Below are positions 40,940 to 51,278 of a stretch of 51,314 bases of DNA, one piece after another. The number at the start of each line of letters is the position of its first letter. Position 1 is the first letter of the stretch. Source of the DNA: Nitrospira sp. (GTDB lineage Bacteria; Nitrospirota; Nitrospiria; Nitrospirales; Nitrospiraceae); contig JAHBWU010000020.1 in assembly GCA_019636835.1 (NCBI GenBank), positions 1 through 51,314 of the forward strand, in the 5' to 3' direction. Made by a program: the position numbers and the translations under genes. A model generated the notes under the pieces. The model ran no database searches, was not told the origin of the DNA, and worked only from the letters and a program-made list of their open reading frames with translations.

Positions 40940-41932
40940 TTACATATACAGGTAGAGAGCCGCCACCACGCCGAAGAATTCGGAGGTGTTCCTGCCTCGA
41001 AGGCTGAACCATGGACCGGCAATAAGGCCGACGTGCTGATTGAAGTTGTATTCCACGGCCGGCGCAATCGTGAGCAAATTGCCATACCCCCTTCCAACGG
41101 TCGCCTGTTCGCCGTTCACACCGACCCCTGTTGTGCCTGAAAAACTCGTCGCATTGATCGTCTGAAACCCGATATCGAGCGAGAGAACCAGATGTCGCGT
41201 CAGGCTATATTCTCCCGCGACAGTCAAAGTGGTTACGGATCCAGGATCGACGCGGCCGTCCGTGCCGAAACCTCCACCGTAAGTATTGAATCCCTGCACC
41301 GTGACGGGCGAGTAAAAGCCGTACGTCGCATTCACACGGTACCTGAACACATGATCTCCTCCCATCCCTATCGCTTTCTGCACTCCGATGCCCAGCGTCG
41401 TCGCAAAAGTGCCGCCCCCGGTCCCCCCCAGCCCCGTCGTGGACAGTCTGAGATTGTTATAGCGCCCCGTCGGAAATATCTCCTGGACCCAAATCCGGAC
41501 ATCGGGAAGCCATGAATCGGAGCGGCCGCGCAATACTTGAAAGCCGAGCTGAAGCGGAAAATCACCGAACCCGGAGATGGACTCGCCTTCCGCGGAATTG
41601 TCGAGCCACTGCGGCGCGATCTCGATATCGATCCGGCTCGTTACGCCGTAGATGAAATATGTTTGTTGGATGATCGTGTGCGAGACGGTCGATGAGTGGA
41701 GGCGCCAACTGTCGTTATACAATCCGCCATATCGCGTGAAATAGAAGTATGGTTGAGCAACGACATGCCCCTGATCGAGTGTCCGGCCTCGTGTCGAGAG
41801 CAGGGTCCCGGTGAACCAGGGAGCGGCAGGTTGGGGCTGACGATTCTCGAAATTTTCGCCCCACGCTGCCTCTGAAAAGCAAACACATGCGATGAGCAAG
41901 CTGAGAACGATCTTGAATATGGATTGAGGCAT
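40940..41932 (-). CDS. Outer-membrane beta-barrel protein (330 aa)
   Basis: The start at 41932 (MPQSIFKIVLSLLIACVC) gives a signal peptide cleaved near AAWGEN; the frame extends to 41983 without a better start. The mature protein is full of alternating strands ending in aromatic residues: GHVVAQPYFYFTRYGGLY, FGDFPLQLGFQVLRG, HVFRYRVNATYGFYSPV, and the last strand FGVVAALYLYM. It resembles the transporter-like (MetA-pathway/FadL-like) barrels. The substrate is unknown. The gene reads away from the USP gene. Confidence 0.78.
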   Translation of the reverse strand: MPQSIFKIVLSLLIACVCFSEAAWGENFENRQPQPAAPWFTGTLLSTRGRTLDQGHVVAQPYFYFTRYGGLYNDSWRLHSSTVSHTIIQQTYFIYGVTSRIDIEIAPQWLDNSAEGESISGFGDFPLQLGFQVLRGRSDSWLPDVRIWVQEIFPTGRYNNLRLSTTGLGGTGGGTFATTLGIGVQKAIGMGGDHVFRYRVNATYGFYSPVTVQGFNTYGGGFGTDGRVDPGSVTTLTVAGEYSLTRHLVLSLDIGFQTINATSFSGTTGVGVNGEQATVGRGYGNLLTIAPAVEYNFNQHVGLIAGPWFSLRGRNTSEFFGVVAALYLYM

Positions 41933-42256
41933 ATCGCCCCAGGGTGAGAAATCTGCATGCCGCGAATGGCAACAGTCGTTCATTTCAATTACGTCGCGCT
42001 GCCTGGTCGGGTGGACGAAGATGCGGATCCAGCTCGGGCAGGCGACTCATGTCTCGGCATTTGTCTTGCTGGAGAAGAGGTTGTATCTCCTTGCGGACGA
42101 TTTGTGCTAAGCATTGAAATAGACCGGCTCAACTATGACATATTTGGGCGGCATGGCAGAGAAGATTATGCGGCCCGTCGGTTGTCCGGTACCGACCATT
42201 CCGTTGGTTCTCGGACGCCGAGGAGCAGTGGATGGTGCGCAAACAAAGGAGTCTGA

Positions 42257-43210
42257 ATGAACGATCTGTTGATTAATCGGATTCTCGTCGCCACGGATTT
42301 TTCCGCATGTGCGCGGCGCGCCGTGGATTACGGTATGTGTGTCGCCCGCGAGTGGTCCGCTCATGTGGACTTGCTCTACGTGGTCGAGGTGTTGCGGAGG
42401 TTGGAGTTCGACGCGCCGTTTGCCGATCCGCTGCTGGAGATAAGGCGGAAGGAGTCGGAGGGGCTCTTGGGAGACCTGGCGACCCGCGTGAAACAGGAAG
42501 GGCTGGGCGTGGATTGGCATCTGCGCGAAGGCATTCCCAGCGAGCAGATCGGACAGGCTGCGCTCGAACAGCGCGCCGATCTTGTCGTCGTCGGCACCCA
42601 TGGAAGGACCGGGCTGGAGCATATCATGCTCGGTAGCACGGCGGAGCGAGTCATCAAGCAGGCGCCTTGTCCCGTGTTGACGGTCCGAGTCGCCCCTATT
42701 CACGGAGAGACGGATGTGGACGTCCCGCCGTGCATCCGGCATGTGCTGGTGCCGGTCGATTTCTCGAGTCCGTCCCTTGATGCGCTGGAGTATGCGATTC
42801 AGGTGGTCGATCGCTTTGGGGCCAGACTCACGATCGTCCATGTGTTGGAACCGATCTACTTCGATCTGGAATTGGGATTGGGCCGGATCGAGCAGGAGGT
42901 GCAGAAGCGGACGCATTGGGAGACCCAGCTGGATGGTCTTGCACAAGTGGTGAGAGGGCGTGGGTTGGCGGCAGGGTCGGTCGTGCTGGGGGGGATTCCA
43001 TCGGAGTCGATTGTGACCTATGCTCGCGGGCAGTGCTGCGATTTGATCGTCATGGGCACCCACGGACGGCGTGGGCTGACGCGTCTGCGGTACGGCAGTG
43101 TGGCTGAATCCGTGCTCCGGCAGGCTCCTTGTCCCGTGCTCACGGTCCGAAGTCCGAAGTTCCGCTCCGATCACAGGCGCATGATGCCGCGGTCGGTGGC
43201 GGAGCCATAA
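42257..43210 (+). CDS. Tandem universal stress protein (two UspA domains, 317 aa)
   Basis: AAAGGAG lies just before the ATG. Domain 1 is residues 5-145 and domain 2 about 160-300. Each starts with a hydrophobic strand and Asp (ILVATDFS; VLVPVDFS) and has the ATP-binding loop (GTHGRTGLEHIMLGSTAERV; GTHGRRGLTRLRYGSVAESV). UspA proteins respond to starvation and oxidative stress. The 274-base gap before it holds no convincing gene. Confidence 0.92.
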   Translation: MNDLLINRILVATDFSACARRAVDYGMCVAREWSAHVDLLYVVEVLRRLEFDAPFADPLLEIRRKESEGLLGDLATRVKQEGLGVDWHLREGIPSEQIGQAALEQRADLVVVGTHGRTGLEHIMLGSTAERVIKQAPCPVLTVRVAPIHGETDVDVPPCIRHVLVPVDFSSPSLDALEYAIQVVDRFGARLTIVHVLEPIYFDLELGLGRIEQEVQKRTHWETQLDGLAQVVRGRGLAAGSVVLGGIPSESIVTYARGQCCDLIVMGTHGRRGLTRLRYGSVAESVLRQAPCPVLTVRSPKFRSDHRRMMPRSVAEP

Positions 43211-43374
43211 CAAAGAATGCAGCAACGGGGGTTCCCGAATCGATGACGGAGTAACTGCGGCAATTGACGGTGAATGATCGCGTCGGATCTTCCGAGAGGA
43301 CGTCGAAGTTTGCGCCGGACTTTCGCCGTGTGGTTCCGGCGAGGCTGATCTCACGAACATTAAGGAGCATAGAC

Positions 43375-43791
43375 ATGGAATCTCGGGACATTTACATCAC
43401 CAAATTCGACCTGGTTCGCCTAAAGGAATTGCTGGAGGTAGGGATCAGTTTCAAGGAGCGAGACCGGGAATATCTGGAGAGTTTACAGAATGAGCTGGAC
43501 AGGGCCCATCTCGTAGAGCCCACCGCAATTCCTGATAACGTGGTCACGATGAATTCTCAAGTTCGCCTCAAGGATATGGAGACGGGAGAAGAGAAAAGTT
43601 ACACCCTTGTGTTCCCGTCCGATGCCGATATTGAGAAGAATCGAATTTCGATTCTTGCCCCGATCGGTACCGCCATCCTGGGCTACCGGACGGGTGACAT
43701 GGTGGACTGGCTCGTGCCGGCCGGGAAACGAAGGGTGAGGATCGAAGAAATCCTCTATCAGCCCGAGGCAGCCGGACGTTATGACTTGTGA
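43375..43791 (+). CDS. rnk: Rnk-type regulator of nucleoside diphosphate kinase (138 aa)
   Basis: AAGGAG lies 9 bases before ATG 43375. The N-terminal coiled coil (DLVRLKELLEVG) is short, as in Rnk. The C-terminal GreA/GreB-type FKBP-like domain spans about residues 50-135: VTMNSQVRLKDMETGEEKSY, ILAPIGTAILGYRTGD, WLVPAGKRRVRIEEILYQPE. Rnk binds RNA polymerase without the Gre finger. It may tune transcription during stress. A 13-base palindrome TGTGAC-A-GTCACA covers the stop codon (43787-43799). Confidence 0.87.
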   Translation: MESRDIYITKFDLVRLKELLEVGISFKERDREYLESLQNELDRAHLVEPTAIPDNVVTMNSQVRLKDMETGEEKSYTLVFPSDADIEKNRISILAPIGTAILGYRTGDMVDWLVPAGKRRVRIEEILYQPEAAGRYDL

Positions 43792-43912
43792 CAGTCACAC
43801 GTGAATCGTGCCGGGATGTATAGGGAGGTGGAGGTTTCCGAACTGATTATAAGGTTCCCATGGTGAATGCCGGAAGAACAGCAGACGCTCGTTCGCAGGT
43901 GGATCGAACGGA

Positions 43913-44554
43913 TTATTTCTGGTTCGCGAGGCCCGGAAGCAGTTGAGCCAAGCCATCGGCGAGAAATTCGACTCCCACGGCTGCCAGTATCAATCCCAGC
44001 AAGCGGGTGACGATGTTGATGCCTGTCGTGCCCAACACGACTCTGATACGGTCCGAAAGGTGCAGCGCGATCCACACCGAGCCGGCGACACAGAGGACCG
44101 TGAGAAAAAGCATGGTCATATCAAACCACGTGGTAGCCTGGTCGGCATAAATGATCACGGTACTGATCGCGCCGGGCCCTGCCACAAGCGGAATGCCCAA
44201 AGGCACGACGGCCACCTCGTCACGTACTGCGGCCTCCTTCGACTCTTCCGCCGTGTGATGAGTCGGACTCGGTCGGGCTTGCAGCATGGCGATGGCCATC
44301 AAAAGGATAAGAATTCCCCCGCCGGCGCGGAATGAGGCCATACGAATTCCGAATAAATGGAGGATGGCCTCTCCCAGGAACATGGCTGTGATAAGGACGA
44401 TGATGACCGTTGTTGCAGTGAGACGCGCCGTGTGTCGCCTCTGTTCCTCGGTTTGTCGGTTGGTCAGGCTTATAAAAAGCGGTGTGACTCCGATCGGATT
44501 GGCGATGACAAACAATGCCGTGGCATTGTGCGCATAGGTACCCCAGTCATGCAT
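43913..44554 (-). CDS. MarC/YhgN-family integral membrane protein (213 aa)
   Basis: AAGGAG is 7 bases before the minus-strand ATG at 44554. Family signatures are FVIANPIGVTPLFISLT near the start and PLGIPLVAGPGAISTVII in the middle. Six helices alternate with short loops. The function of MarC is unknown; earlier links to multidrug resistance were not upheld. It is divergent from acetate kinase. Confidence 0.9.
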   Translation of the reverse strand: MHDWGTYAHNATALFVIANPIGVTPLFISLTNRQTEEQRRHTARLTATTVIIVLITAMFLGEAILHLFGIRMASFRAGGGILILLMAIAMLQARPSPTHHTAEESKEAAVRDEVAVVPLGIPLVAGPGAISTVIIYADQATTWFDMTMLFLTVLCVAGSVWIALHLSDRIRVVLGTTGINIVTRLLGLILAAVGVEFLADGLAQLLPGLANQK

Positions 44555-44646
44555 CGATTAACTCCTTCGTCCGCGAGTGGATGGAGGCTGCGGGTGCATT
44601 TGAACGTTAGATCTCCTTGTAATGCACTGTTGGGACGGCTGACAAC

Positions 44647-45858
44647 ATGAATCGACTGAGTCCGAGCCCGTTCATTCTCACGATCAACGGCGGATCGTCC
44701 AGCATCAAGTTCGCTCTATTTCGAGCTGTGGATCCCCTCGTGCCGGTGACGCACGGCATAGTCGATCGGATCGGCCTGTCGAATAGCGAGATGCGTGTCA
44801 CCGACGCGGCCACGCAACAGTCGAGTCGGAAGTCCGTTCATGCACCGAACCCTAAGACCTGCGTCGGGTTGATAACCGAATGGTTGGAGCAGCAGGTCGG
44901 TATTGGGCGTCTCTCGGCTGTCGGCCATCGTGTCGTCCATGGCGGAAGGACCTACAGAAGCCCCGAACGAGTGACGCCCGAGTTGTTGACGGAGCTTCGT
45001 CGACTATGCCCTTATAGCCCTGAGCATCTGCCGGCGGAAATCACCTTCATTGAATCGTTCCTTCAGCATGATTCGACTCTTACCCAAGTCGCCTGTTTCG
45101 ATACGGCATTTCACCGGGACATGCCGCGGGTTGCGCGACTGCTGCCGATTCCGAGGCGCTATGAAAAGCTGGGCATTCAGCGCTATGGGTTTCACGGATT
45201 GTCGTATGCGTTTCTTATGAGAGAGTTGACAAGAATGGGTGCGCAGAGCGAGGCCGAGGGCCGTGTCATTCTCGCGCATCTCGGGAATGGTGCCAGCATG
45301 GCGGCGGTCAAGAATGGGCAGGCGCTGGATACGACAATGGGCTTCACCCCCGCATCCGGCTTGCCCATGAGCCGTCGATCAGGCGACCTCGACCCAGGAC
45401 TCGTTTCCTATTTGGCTCGCACGGAAGGGATGACCGTGGAGCAGTTCCACGGGATGGTCAATGCCGAATCAGGATTGCTGGGCGTGTCAGAGTTGAGTTC
45501 GGACATGCGGGACTTACTCAAGCAAGAGCAAAACGATTCACGAGCGGCCGAGGCGATAGAGTTGTTTTGTTATCAGGCCAGAAAATGGATCGGTGCGCTG
45601 ACCGCGGTATTAGGTGGATTGGACACGTTGGTCTTCAGTGCCGGGATCGGGGAGCATGCTCCGGCGATTCGAGCGCGCATCTGCGCCGGATTGGAATTCC
45701 TCGGTGTGGTCATCAACGAGCCGGCCAATGAAACCAGTCAACCGGTCATTTCATCCGAAGATAGTCGAGTGAGGGTCCGCGTGATTCCCACTGATGAAGA
45801 ACGCGAGATTGCCGAGTCCGTTGCTCGGTTGCTCGGCAAGGAGAACAGGGATTGCTGA
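44647..45858 (+). CDS. ackA: Acetate kinase (403 aa)
   Basis: The enzyme interconverts acetyl phosphate plus ADP with acetate plus ATP. Start signature: ILTINGGSSSIKFALF. Other motifs are GHRVVHGG, ACFDTAFH, YGFHGLSY, ILAHLGNGASM (phosphate loop), DTTMGFTPASGLPM and FSAGIGEHAP. The length is normal for the family. The ribosome site is weak. It is followed after 9 bases by phosphoketolase, which makes acetyl phosphate, so the two give ATP and acetate from sugar phosphates (or the reverse). Confidence 0.95.
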   Translation: MNRLSPSPFILTINGGSSSIKFALFRAVDPLVPVTHGIVDRIGLSNSEMRVTDAATQQSSRKSVHAPNPKTCVGLITEWLEQQVGIGRLSAVGHRVVHGGRTYRSPERVTPELLTELRRLCPYSPEHLPAEITFIESFLQHDSTLTQVACFDTAFHRDMPRVARLLPIPRRYEKLGIQRYGFHGLSYAFLMRELTRMGAQSEAEGRVILAHLGNGASMAAVKNGQALDTTMGFTPASGLPMSRRSGDLDPGLVSYLARTEGMTVEQFHGMVNAESGLLGVSELSSDMRDLLKQEQNDSRAAEAIELFCYQARKWIGALTAVLGGLDTLVFSAGIGEHAPAIRARICAGLEFLGVVINEPANETSQPVISSEDSRVRVRVIPTDEEREIAESVARLLGKENRDC

Positions 45859-45867
45859 GAGGAGATT

Positions 45868-48267
45868 ATGATGAAGGAACAGACGCCGCCATTGAATGCC
45901 GGCTTACTGAAACAGATGGATGCCTATTGGCGGGCCGCCAATTACCTCTCGGTAGGACAGATCTATCTGCTCGACAATCCGTTGTTGCGGCAGCCCTTGA
46001 CGATCGAGCACATCAAGCCCCGCCTGCTGGGTCATTGGGGAACGACGCCGGGACTGAATTTCATCTATGTCCATCTGAATCGGATCATTAAACAGGACGA
46101 CCTGAATATGATCTTCATCTGCGGCCCCGGCCATGGCGGTCCCGCGGTCGTGGCGAACGTCTATCTCGAAGGTACCTACAGCGAGGTGTATCCGGACGTG
46201 AGTCCGGACGCGGAAGGCATGAAGAGCCTATTCCGGCAGTTTTCTTTCCCCGGCGGAATCCCGAGTCACGTCGCCCCCGAGACGCCAGGCTCGATCCACG
46301 AAGGCGGAGAATTGGGGTATGCGCTATCCCATGCCTATGGGGCTGCCTTCGACAATCCCGACTTGATTGTGGCCTGTGTCATCGGCGATGGAGAGGCGGA
46401 GACAGGCCCGCTGGCCGCCTCCTGGCATTCGAACAAATTCCTTAACCCCGTCACCGACGGAGTCGTGCTGCCGATCCTGCACTTGAACGGCTACAAAATT
46501 GCGAATCCCACTATTCTGGCACGGATCAGTCATGACGAGCTGCACAGCTTGCTCGTCGGATACGGCTACGAACCCTACTATGTCGAAGGTTCAGAGCCGC
46601 AGCCGATGCACCAAGCGATGGCAGGCACGTTGGATACCGTATCGGCGCGCATCAAGGCGATTCAACAAGAGGCGCGGCAAGAAGAGGCTGAAGGGAAGAA
46701 GGCGCCCGCTCGACCACGGTGGCCGATGATCGTCTTGCGCAGTCCCAAAGGATGGACCGGCCCCAAGGAGGTTGACGGCAAGAAAACCGAAGACTATTGG
46801 AGATCGCACCAGGTGCCGATGGCGGAGATGGCATCCAAACCGGCCCATATCGGACTCTTGGAATCCTGGATGAAGAGCTATCGGCCGGATGAGTTGTTCG
46901 ATGCGAACGGCACGTTGATGCCCGAGCTGGCCGCGCTCGCGCCGGCAGGTCATCGTCGGATGGGGGCCAATCTGCATGCCAACGGCGGCCTGCTGCTGCG
47001 AGACCTTCGTCTCCCCGATTTTCGTGACTATGCCGTGGACGTGTCGATGCCGGGAGCCGTCGTCGACGAGGCGACCAAGATACTGGGCGCATTTTTGCGC
47101 GACACGGTTACCAAAAGCATGCGCAACCGGAATTTCCGTATCATGGCTCCCGATGAGCTCACCTCGAACCGGCTCGGCGCCGTGCTGGATGTCTCGGACC
47201 GTGCCTGGATGGCGGAACGAGAGCCGGACGACGATCACCTCGCTCCGGACGGCCGCTCGATGGAAATCCTGAGCGAACATACGTGTCAGGGCTGGCTCGA
47301 AGGTTATCTGCTCACAGGCCGGCACGGACTATTTACGACTTACGAGGCCTTCGTTCATATCGTCGATTCGATGTTCAACCAACATGCCAAGTGGCTGAAG
47401 ACCACTCAGGAGATTCCTTGGCGGCGACCCATCGCGTCGCTGAACTATTTGCTGACCTCTCATGTCTGGCGGCAGGACCACAACGGATTCTCCCATCAAG
47501 ATCCGGGTTTCATCGACCACGTCGTGAACAAGAAGGCCGACGTCATCCGAGTCTATCTGCCGCCGGATGCCAATTGCCTGTTGTCGGTTATGGACCACTG
47601 CCTGCGCAGCCGCGATTACGTGAACGTGATCGTCGCCGGCAAGCAGCCGGCTCTGCAATATCTCGACATGGACACGGCGGTGAAACATTGCACGGCCGGC
47701 ATCGGCATTTGGGAATGGGCGAGCAACGACAAGGGGGGAGAGCCGGATGTGGTGATGGGCTGCGCCGGAGACGTGCCGACACTGGAGACGCTCGCGGCCG
47801 TGCAGCTCTTGCGCGAATACGTGCCGTCGCTCAAGATCCGGGTCGTCAATGTGGTTGATCTGATGAAGTTGCAGGACAAGAACGAGCATCCGCATGGATT
47901 GCCGGATAAACATTTCGATACGTTTTTCACCACCGACAAACCGATCATCTTCGCCTATCACGGCTATCCCTGGCTGATTCACCGGCTGACGTATCGGAGG
48001 ACCAATCACAAGAATCTGCACGTGCGGGGCTACAAGGAAGAGGGCACGACCACCACGCCGTTCGACATGGTGTTCCTAAACGACATGGACCGGTATCACC
48101 TAGCCGCCGACGTGATCGAACGCACCGGCTTGGGATCGGCGGCGGCCTATGCCAAGCAGGCCATCCGCGATAAGCGGATTGAGCACACGGAATACATCAG
48201 GAAGCACGGCGAGGACATGCCGGAGATCCGCAATTGGAAATGGGATGCGGGCAAAAGCTCTGTATGA
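45868..48267 (+). CDS. xfp: Xylulose-5-phosphate/fructose-6-phosphate phosphoketolase (799 aa)
   Basis: GAGAGGAG lies before the ATG. Thiamine-diphosphate enzyme that cleaves X5P or F6P with phosphate to acetyl phosphate plus GAP or E4P. Motifs: [39 protein letters not shown], the [19 protein letters not shown] cofactor site, [42 protein letters not shown] and RNWKWDAG at the end. The length is standard. Operon with ackA. Confidence 0.96.
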   Translation: MMKEQTPPLNAGLLKQMDAYWRAANYLSVGQIYLLDNPLLRQPLTIEHIKPRLLGHWGTTPGLNFIYVHLNRIIKQDDLNMIFICGPGHGGPAVVANVYLEGTYSEVYPDVSPDAEGMKSLFRQFSFPGGIPSHVAPETPGSIHEGGELGYALSHAYGAAFDNPDLIVACVIGDGEAETGPLAASWHSNKFLNPVTDGVVLPILHLNGYKIANPTILARISHDELHSLLVGYGYEPYYVEGSEPQPMHQAMAGTLDTVSARIKAIQQEARQEEAEGKKAPARPRWPMIVLRSPKGWTGPKEVDGKKTEDYWRSHQVPMAEMASKPAHIGLLESWMKSYRPDELFDANGTLMPELAALAPAGHRRMGANLHANGGLLLRDLRLPDFRDYAVDVSMPGAVVDEATKILGAFLRDTVTKSMRNRNFRIMAPDELTSNRLGAVLDVSDRAWMAEREPDDDHLAPDGRSMEILSEHTCQGWLEGYLLTGRHGLFTTYEAFVHIVDSMFNQHAKWLKTTQEIPWRRPIASLNYLLTSHVWRQDHNGFSHQDPGFIDHVVNKKADVIRVYLPPDANCLLSVMDHCLRSRDYVNVIVAGKQPALQYLDMDTAVKHCTAGIGIWEWASNDKGGEPDVVMGCAGDVPTLETLAAVQLLREYVPSLKIRVVNVVDLMKLQDKNEHPHGLPDKHFDTFFTTDKPIIFAYHGYPWLIHRLTYRRTNHKNLHVRGYKEEGTTTTPFDMVFLNDMDRYHLAADVIERTGLGSAAAYAKQAIRDKRIEHTEYIRKHGEDMPEIRNWKWDAGKSSV

Positions 48268-48448
48268 TCGACACAAGCAGGAGAATGAACGGTCTCCGTC
48301 AGGCGGAACTGCCTCTGCATAAGGTTGCGATCCCGGTCGACATCGCTTCTCAACATCTATGAATTTCCTCCCACAATATGCTATCGAAGGGGCTCTGTGA
48401 AGGCTGTCCAGCTGGCATCATTCAAAAACGTTAGAGTGGAGGAAAGGC

Positions 48449-49420
48449 ATGGGCCGGAAGGTGCTGTTTTGCGTTCGATGGATTGTCGGAATAGTTTTTC
48501 TTTCCTTCCTGTTGGCTGGACAAGCGTATGCCGACGAGATAGGCGACAAAAACCCGGATGGGACGGCCCCAAAGATACCGCTTGATTGTCGGTATGGGCA
48601 AACCTATGAGAAAACCGATGGTGAAACAGTCGGAGAAGCTTTTCCCTCCGACGACGTCTTCCGACCCCTGTTGGCGGATCCCAAGCAGCCGCAGTTTTTT
48701 GCGAACTGGCGATCAACACGATCGCGTACCGACCGCACAACCTCCAATGTCGGGTCAGTGGCGATCGGAGAAAACTTCGGATTTTACACGAGGCGGGAAG
48801 GATGCAATGGATGGCAGATAAGCCTGCTCACCGGCGTGTTTGCCCAATTCAACTTGGATGAAAAGAATGCCGAGCTGATCAACACGGATTTCAATGTCGG
48901 CATCCCGATTACGTGGCGATCGGGAAACTGGTCCGCACGATTGCGCTTTTATCACCAAAGCAGCCACATCGGCGACGAATTCTTGGCGGCTAATCCAGGG
49001 TTCAAGTCGATCACGTTTATCCTCGAGGAGGTGGACGCGATTCTTTCCTACGATTACCGATGGTTGCGTCTGTACGGAGGCGGCGGGTATCTCGTGCATC
49101 GCGAACCGACCACATTCGACCGCGGGAAAATCCAGTGGGGATTCGAAGCACGGGCTCCCTCGATGCGGACACGGATCTTGGAACCGTTCCTCAACCGGCT
49201 GATCGTGACGCCCGTGCTGTCGGCGGATTTCAAGTCGATCCAGGCGCACGATTGGATCATCGACGCCCATGTGCTCGGCGGATTCGAATGGTCCCGAACA
49301 GGCTCCTTCCGTCGTTTTCGGATCATGGCGACCTATTTCCACGGCTATAACCCCTATGGATTATTTGTGATCAACCAGAAGATCGAATCGATCGGCGCAG
49401 CGGCCTATTTCATGTTTTAG
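48449..49420 (+). CDS. DUF1207 outer-membrane protein (323 aa)
   Basis: GGAGGAAAG is near the ATG. The signal peptide (IVGIVFLSFLLAGQAYA) is followed by the DUF1207 pattern: FPSDDVFRPLLADPKQPQ, GENFGFY, WQISLLTGVFAQFNLD, INTDFNVGIPITWRSGNWSA, FYHQSSHIGDEF. The end is aromatic (AAYFMF), consistent with a barrel. Function unknown. It lies between phosphoketolase and ftsH. Confidence 0.87.
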   Translation: MGRKVLFCVRWIVGIVFLSFLLAGQAYADEIGDKNPDGTAPKIPLDCRYGQTYEKTDGETVGEAFPSDDVFRPLLADPKQPQFFANWRSTRSRTDRTTSNVGSVAIGENFGFYTRREGCNGWQISLLTGVFAQFNLDEKNAELINTDFNVGIPITWRSGNWSARLRFYHQSSHIGDEFLAANPGFKSITFILEEVDAILSYDYRWLRLYGGGGYLVHREPTTFDRGKIQWGFEARAPSMRTRILEPFLNRLIVTPVLSADFKSIQAHDWIIDAHVLGGFEWSRTGSFRRFRIMATYFHGYNPYGLFVINQKIESIGAAAYFMF

Positions 49421-49468
49421 CGGTTCTCCGCACGAGAGTCTCGTCTTCCTGCAAAAGGAGCGCGAGCG

Positions 49469-51271
49469 ATGAACAAGAAAGTCTCATTTTCCATCTGGTA
49501 CGTCCTCCTCGCCGTCATGGCGGTGGTGTTCGTGCATGACTTCATACTGGCGCTCAACAAAGTCGAAGAGCTTCCGTACAGCGAATTCAAGAGATTGGTT
49601 GCGGCAGGACAAATAGCCGAAGTCTCGGTGACCACCCAAGTGCTGACCGGAAAGGTGAAGCCTGAGGGGGAATCCAAAGAACAAAAAGCCTTTGCGACCG
49701 TGCGGGTCGAGGACCCGGATCTCGTTCGTGAGCTCAACCAACATGGAGTGACTTTTTCCGGTGTCATCGAGTCCACATTTTGGCGGGATCTCCTGTCGTG
49801 GGTCGTCCCGGTCGCCCTCTTTGTCGGAATCTGGTTCTTCATTTTTCGCCGATTGGGGCAGGCTCAGGGCGGCTTCATGCAAGTCGGCCAATCGAAGGCC
49901 AAGATCTACGTGGAGAAGGATATCAAGGTGACGTTCGCGGATGTCGCCGGCGTGGACGAGGCCAAAGACGAATTGCGGGAAGTCATCGAGTTCCTGAAGA
50001 CGCCGGAAAAATTCACCAAGCTTGGCGGCAAGATTCCCAAGGGCATTCTGCTTGTCGGACCGCCGGGAACCGGCAAAACTCTGCTGGCCCGCGCAGTGGC
50101 CGGCGAAGCCGGCGTGACGTTCTTCAGCATCAGCGGCTCGGAGTTCGTCGAGATGTTCGTGGGTGTCGGCGCGGCGCGGGTTCGCGATTTGTTCGAACAA
50201 GCAAAGGGCAAAGCTCCCTGCATCATTTTCATCGATGAATTGGATGCGCTGGGAAAAGCCCGCGGCGTGGGGCCCATGGCGCACGAGGAACGCGAGCAAA
50301 CTCTCAATCAGTTGTTGGTCGAGATGGACGGGTTCGATCCACGGGTCGGCGTCATTCTCATGGCCGCGACCAACCGGCCGGAGATTCTCGATCCCGCGCT
50401 GCTTCGCGCGGGGCGATTCGATCGCCACGTGACGGTGGATCGTCCCGACAAGAAGGGCCGTCTGGACGTGCTTCGGGTCCATGCCAAGAAGGTGGCGTTG
50501 AGTCCGGAGGCCGATCTTGAACAGATTGCCGCGATGACTCCGGGATTCTCCGGTGCGGATTTGGCAAATGTCATCAATGAAGCGGCGTTGTTGGCGGTAC
50601 GCCGCGGCAAAGACCAAGTGGGCCCATCGGAATTGCAGGAGGCCGTGGAGCGGGTCATTGCCGGATTGGAAAAGAAAAATCGCGTCCTGAACAAGATGGA
50701 AAAAGAACGGGTCGCGTTTCATGAAACCGGTCACGCACTCGTCGCTCTTTCCATACCCGGCTCCGACCAGGTGCAAAAGATCTCCATCATTCCTCGAGGC
50801 GTGGCGGCGCTCGGCTATACGCTGCAGCTTCCGACAGAGGATCGGTTTCTGATGACGAAATCGGAATTGGAGAATAAAGTTGCCGTGTTGCTCGGTGGGA
50901 GGATTGCCGAAGAAACGATTTTCGGGGAAGCCTCTACCGGGGCGCAGAACGATCTCGTCAAGGCCACGGACATCGCAAAAAGCATGGTAAAGGCCTACGG
51001 AATGAGCGAGAAACTAGGCACCATCACGCTGGAACGGGAGCGACAGCCTCAGTTCCTTCAGCTTCCGGTGGCTTCTGAAAAAGGCGATTATTCCGAAGAG
51101 ACCGCCCGTGAAATAGATTGCGAGGTGCGGCGGATCGTTGACGAGCAGTACGGACGGGTGAGGCGATTGCTGGAAGAGAAGAAACCCACCCTGCGACAAG
51201 GAGCACAGCTCTTGTTGGAACGAGAAGTGATTACCGGGGCGGAGCTCAAAGCCATCCTGGAGACGACGTGA
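49469..51271 (+). CDS. ftsH: ATP-dependent zinc metalloprotease FtsH (600 aa)
   Basis: AAAAGGAG precedes the ATG. Two membrane helices (residues 7-28 and about 108-128) flank a periplasmic domain. The AAA module has Walker A GPPGTGKT (197-204), Walker [11 protein letters not shown], the pore FVGVGAAR and [23 protein letters not shown]. The zinc protease motif HETGH is at 418-422, with the Asp ligand in the later [11 protein letters not shown] helix. FtsH degrades misassembled membrane proteins and short-lived regulators. The sequence is full length; whether it is the only copy in the genome is unknown. Confidence 0.96.
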   Translation: MNKKVSFSIWYVLLAVMAVVFVHDFILALNKVEELPYSEFKRLVAAGQIAEVSVTTQVLTGKVKPEGESKEQKAFATVRVEDPDLVRELNQHGVTFSGVIESTFWRDLLSWVVPVALFVGIWFFIFRRLGQAQGGFMQVGQSKAKIYVEKDIKVTFADVAGVDEAKDELREVIEFLKTPEKFTKLGGKIPKGILLVGPPGTGKTLLARAVAGEAGVTFFSISGSEFVEMFVGVGAARVRDLFEQAKGKAPCIIFIDELDALGKARGVGPMAHEEREQTLNQLLVEMDGFDPRVGVILMAATNRPEILDPALLRAGRFDRHVTVDRPDKKGRLDVLRVHAKKVALSPEADLEQIAAMTPGFSGADLANVINEAALLAVRRGKDQVGPSELQEAVERVIAGLEKKNRVLNKMEKERVAFHETGHALVALSIPGSDQVQKISIIPRGVAALGYTLQLPTEDRFLMTKSELENKVAVLLGGRIAEETIFGEASTGAQNDLVKATDIAKSMVKAYGMSEKLGTITLERERQPQFLQLPVASEKGDYSEETAREIDCEVRRIVDEQYGRVRRLLEEKKPTLRQGAQLLLEREVITGAELKAILETT

Positions 51272-51278
51272 ATCGAGC

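Noticed and set aside
41957..42256. Plus-strand frame of 99 codons before the universal stress protein
   Set aside because: No ribosome site, overlaps the 5' side of the barrel gene, no known pattern.
42107..43360. 417-codon minus-strand frame opposite the universal stress protein
   Set aside because: Antisense shadow; the plus strand encodes two clear UspA domains.
49484..50776. 430-codon minus-strand frame opposite ftsH
   Set aside because: Antisense shadow of FtsH.
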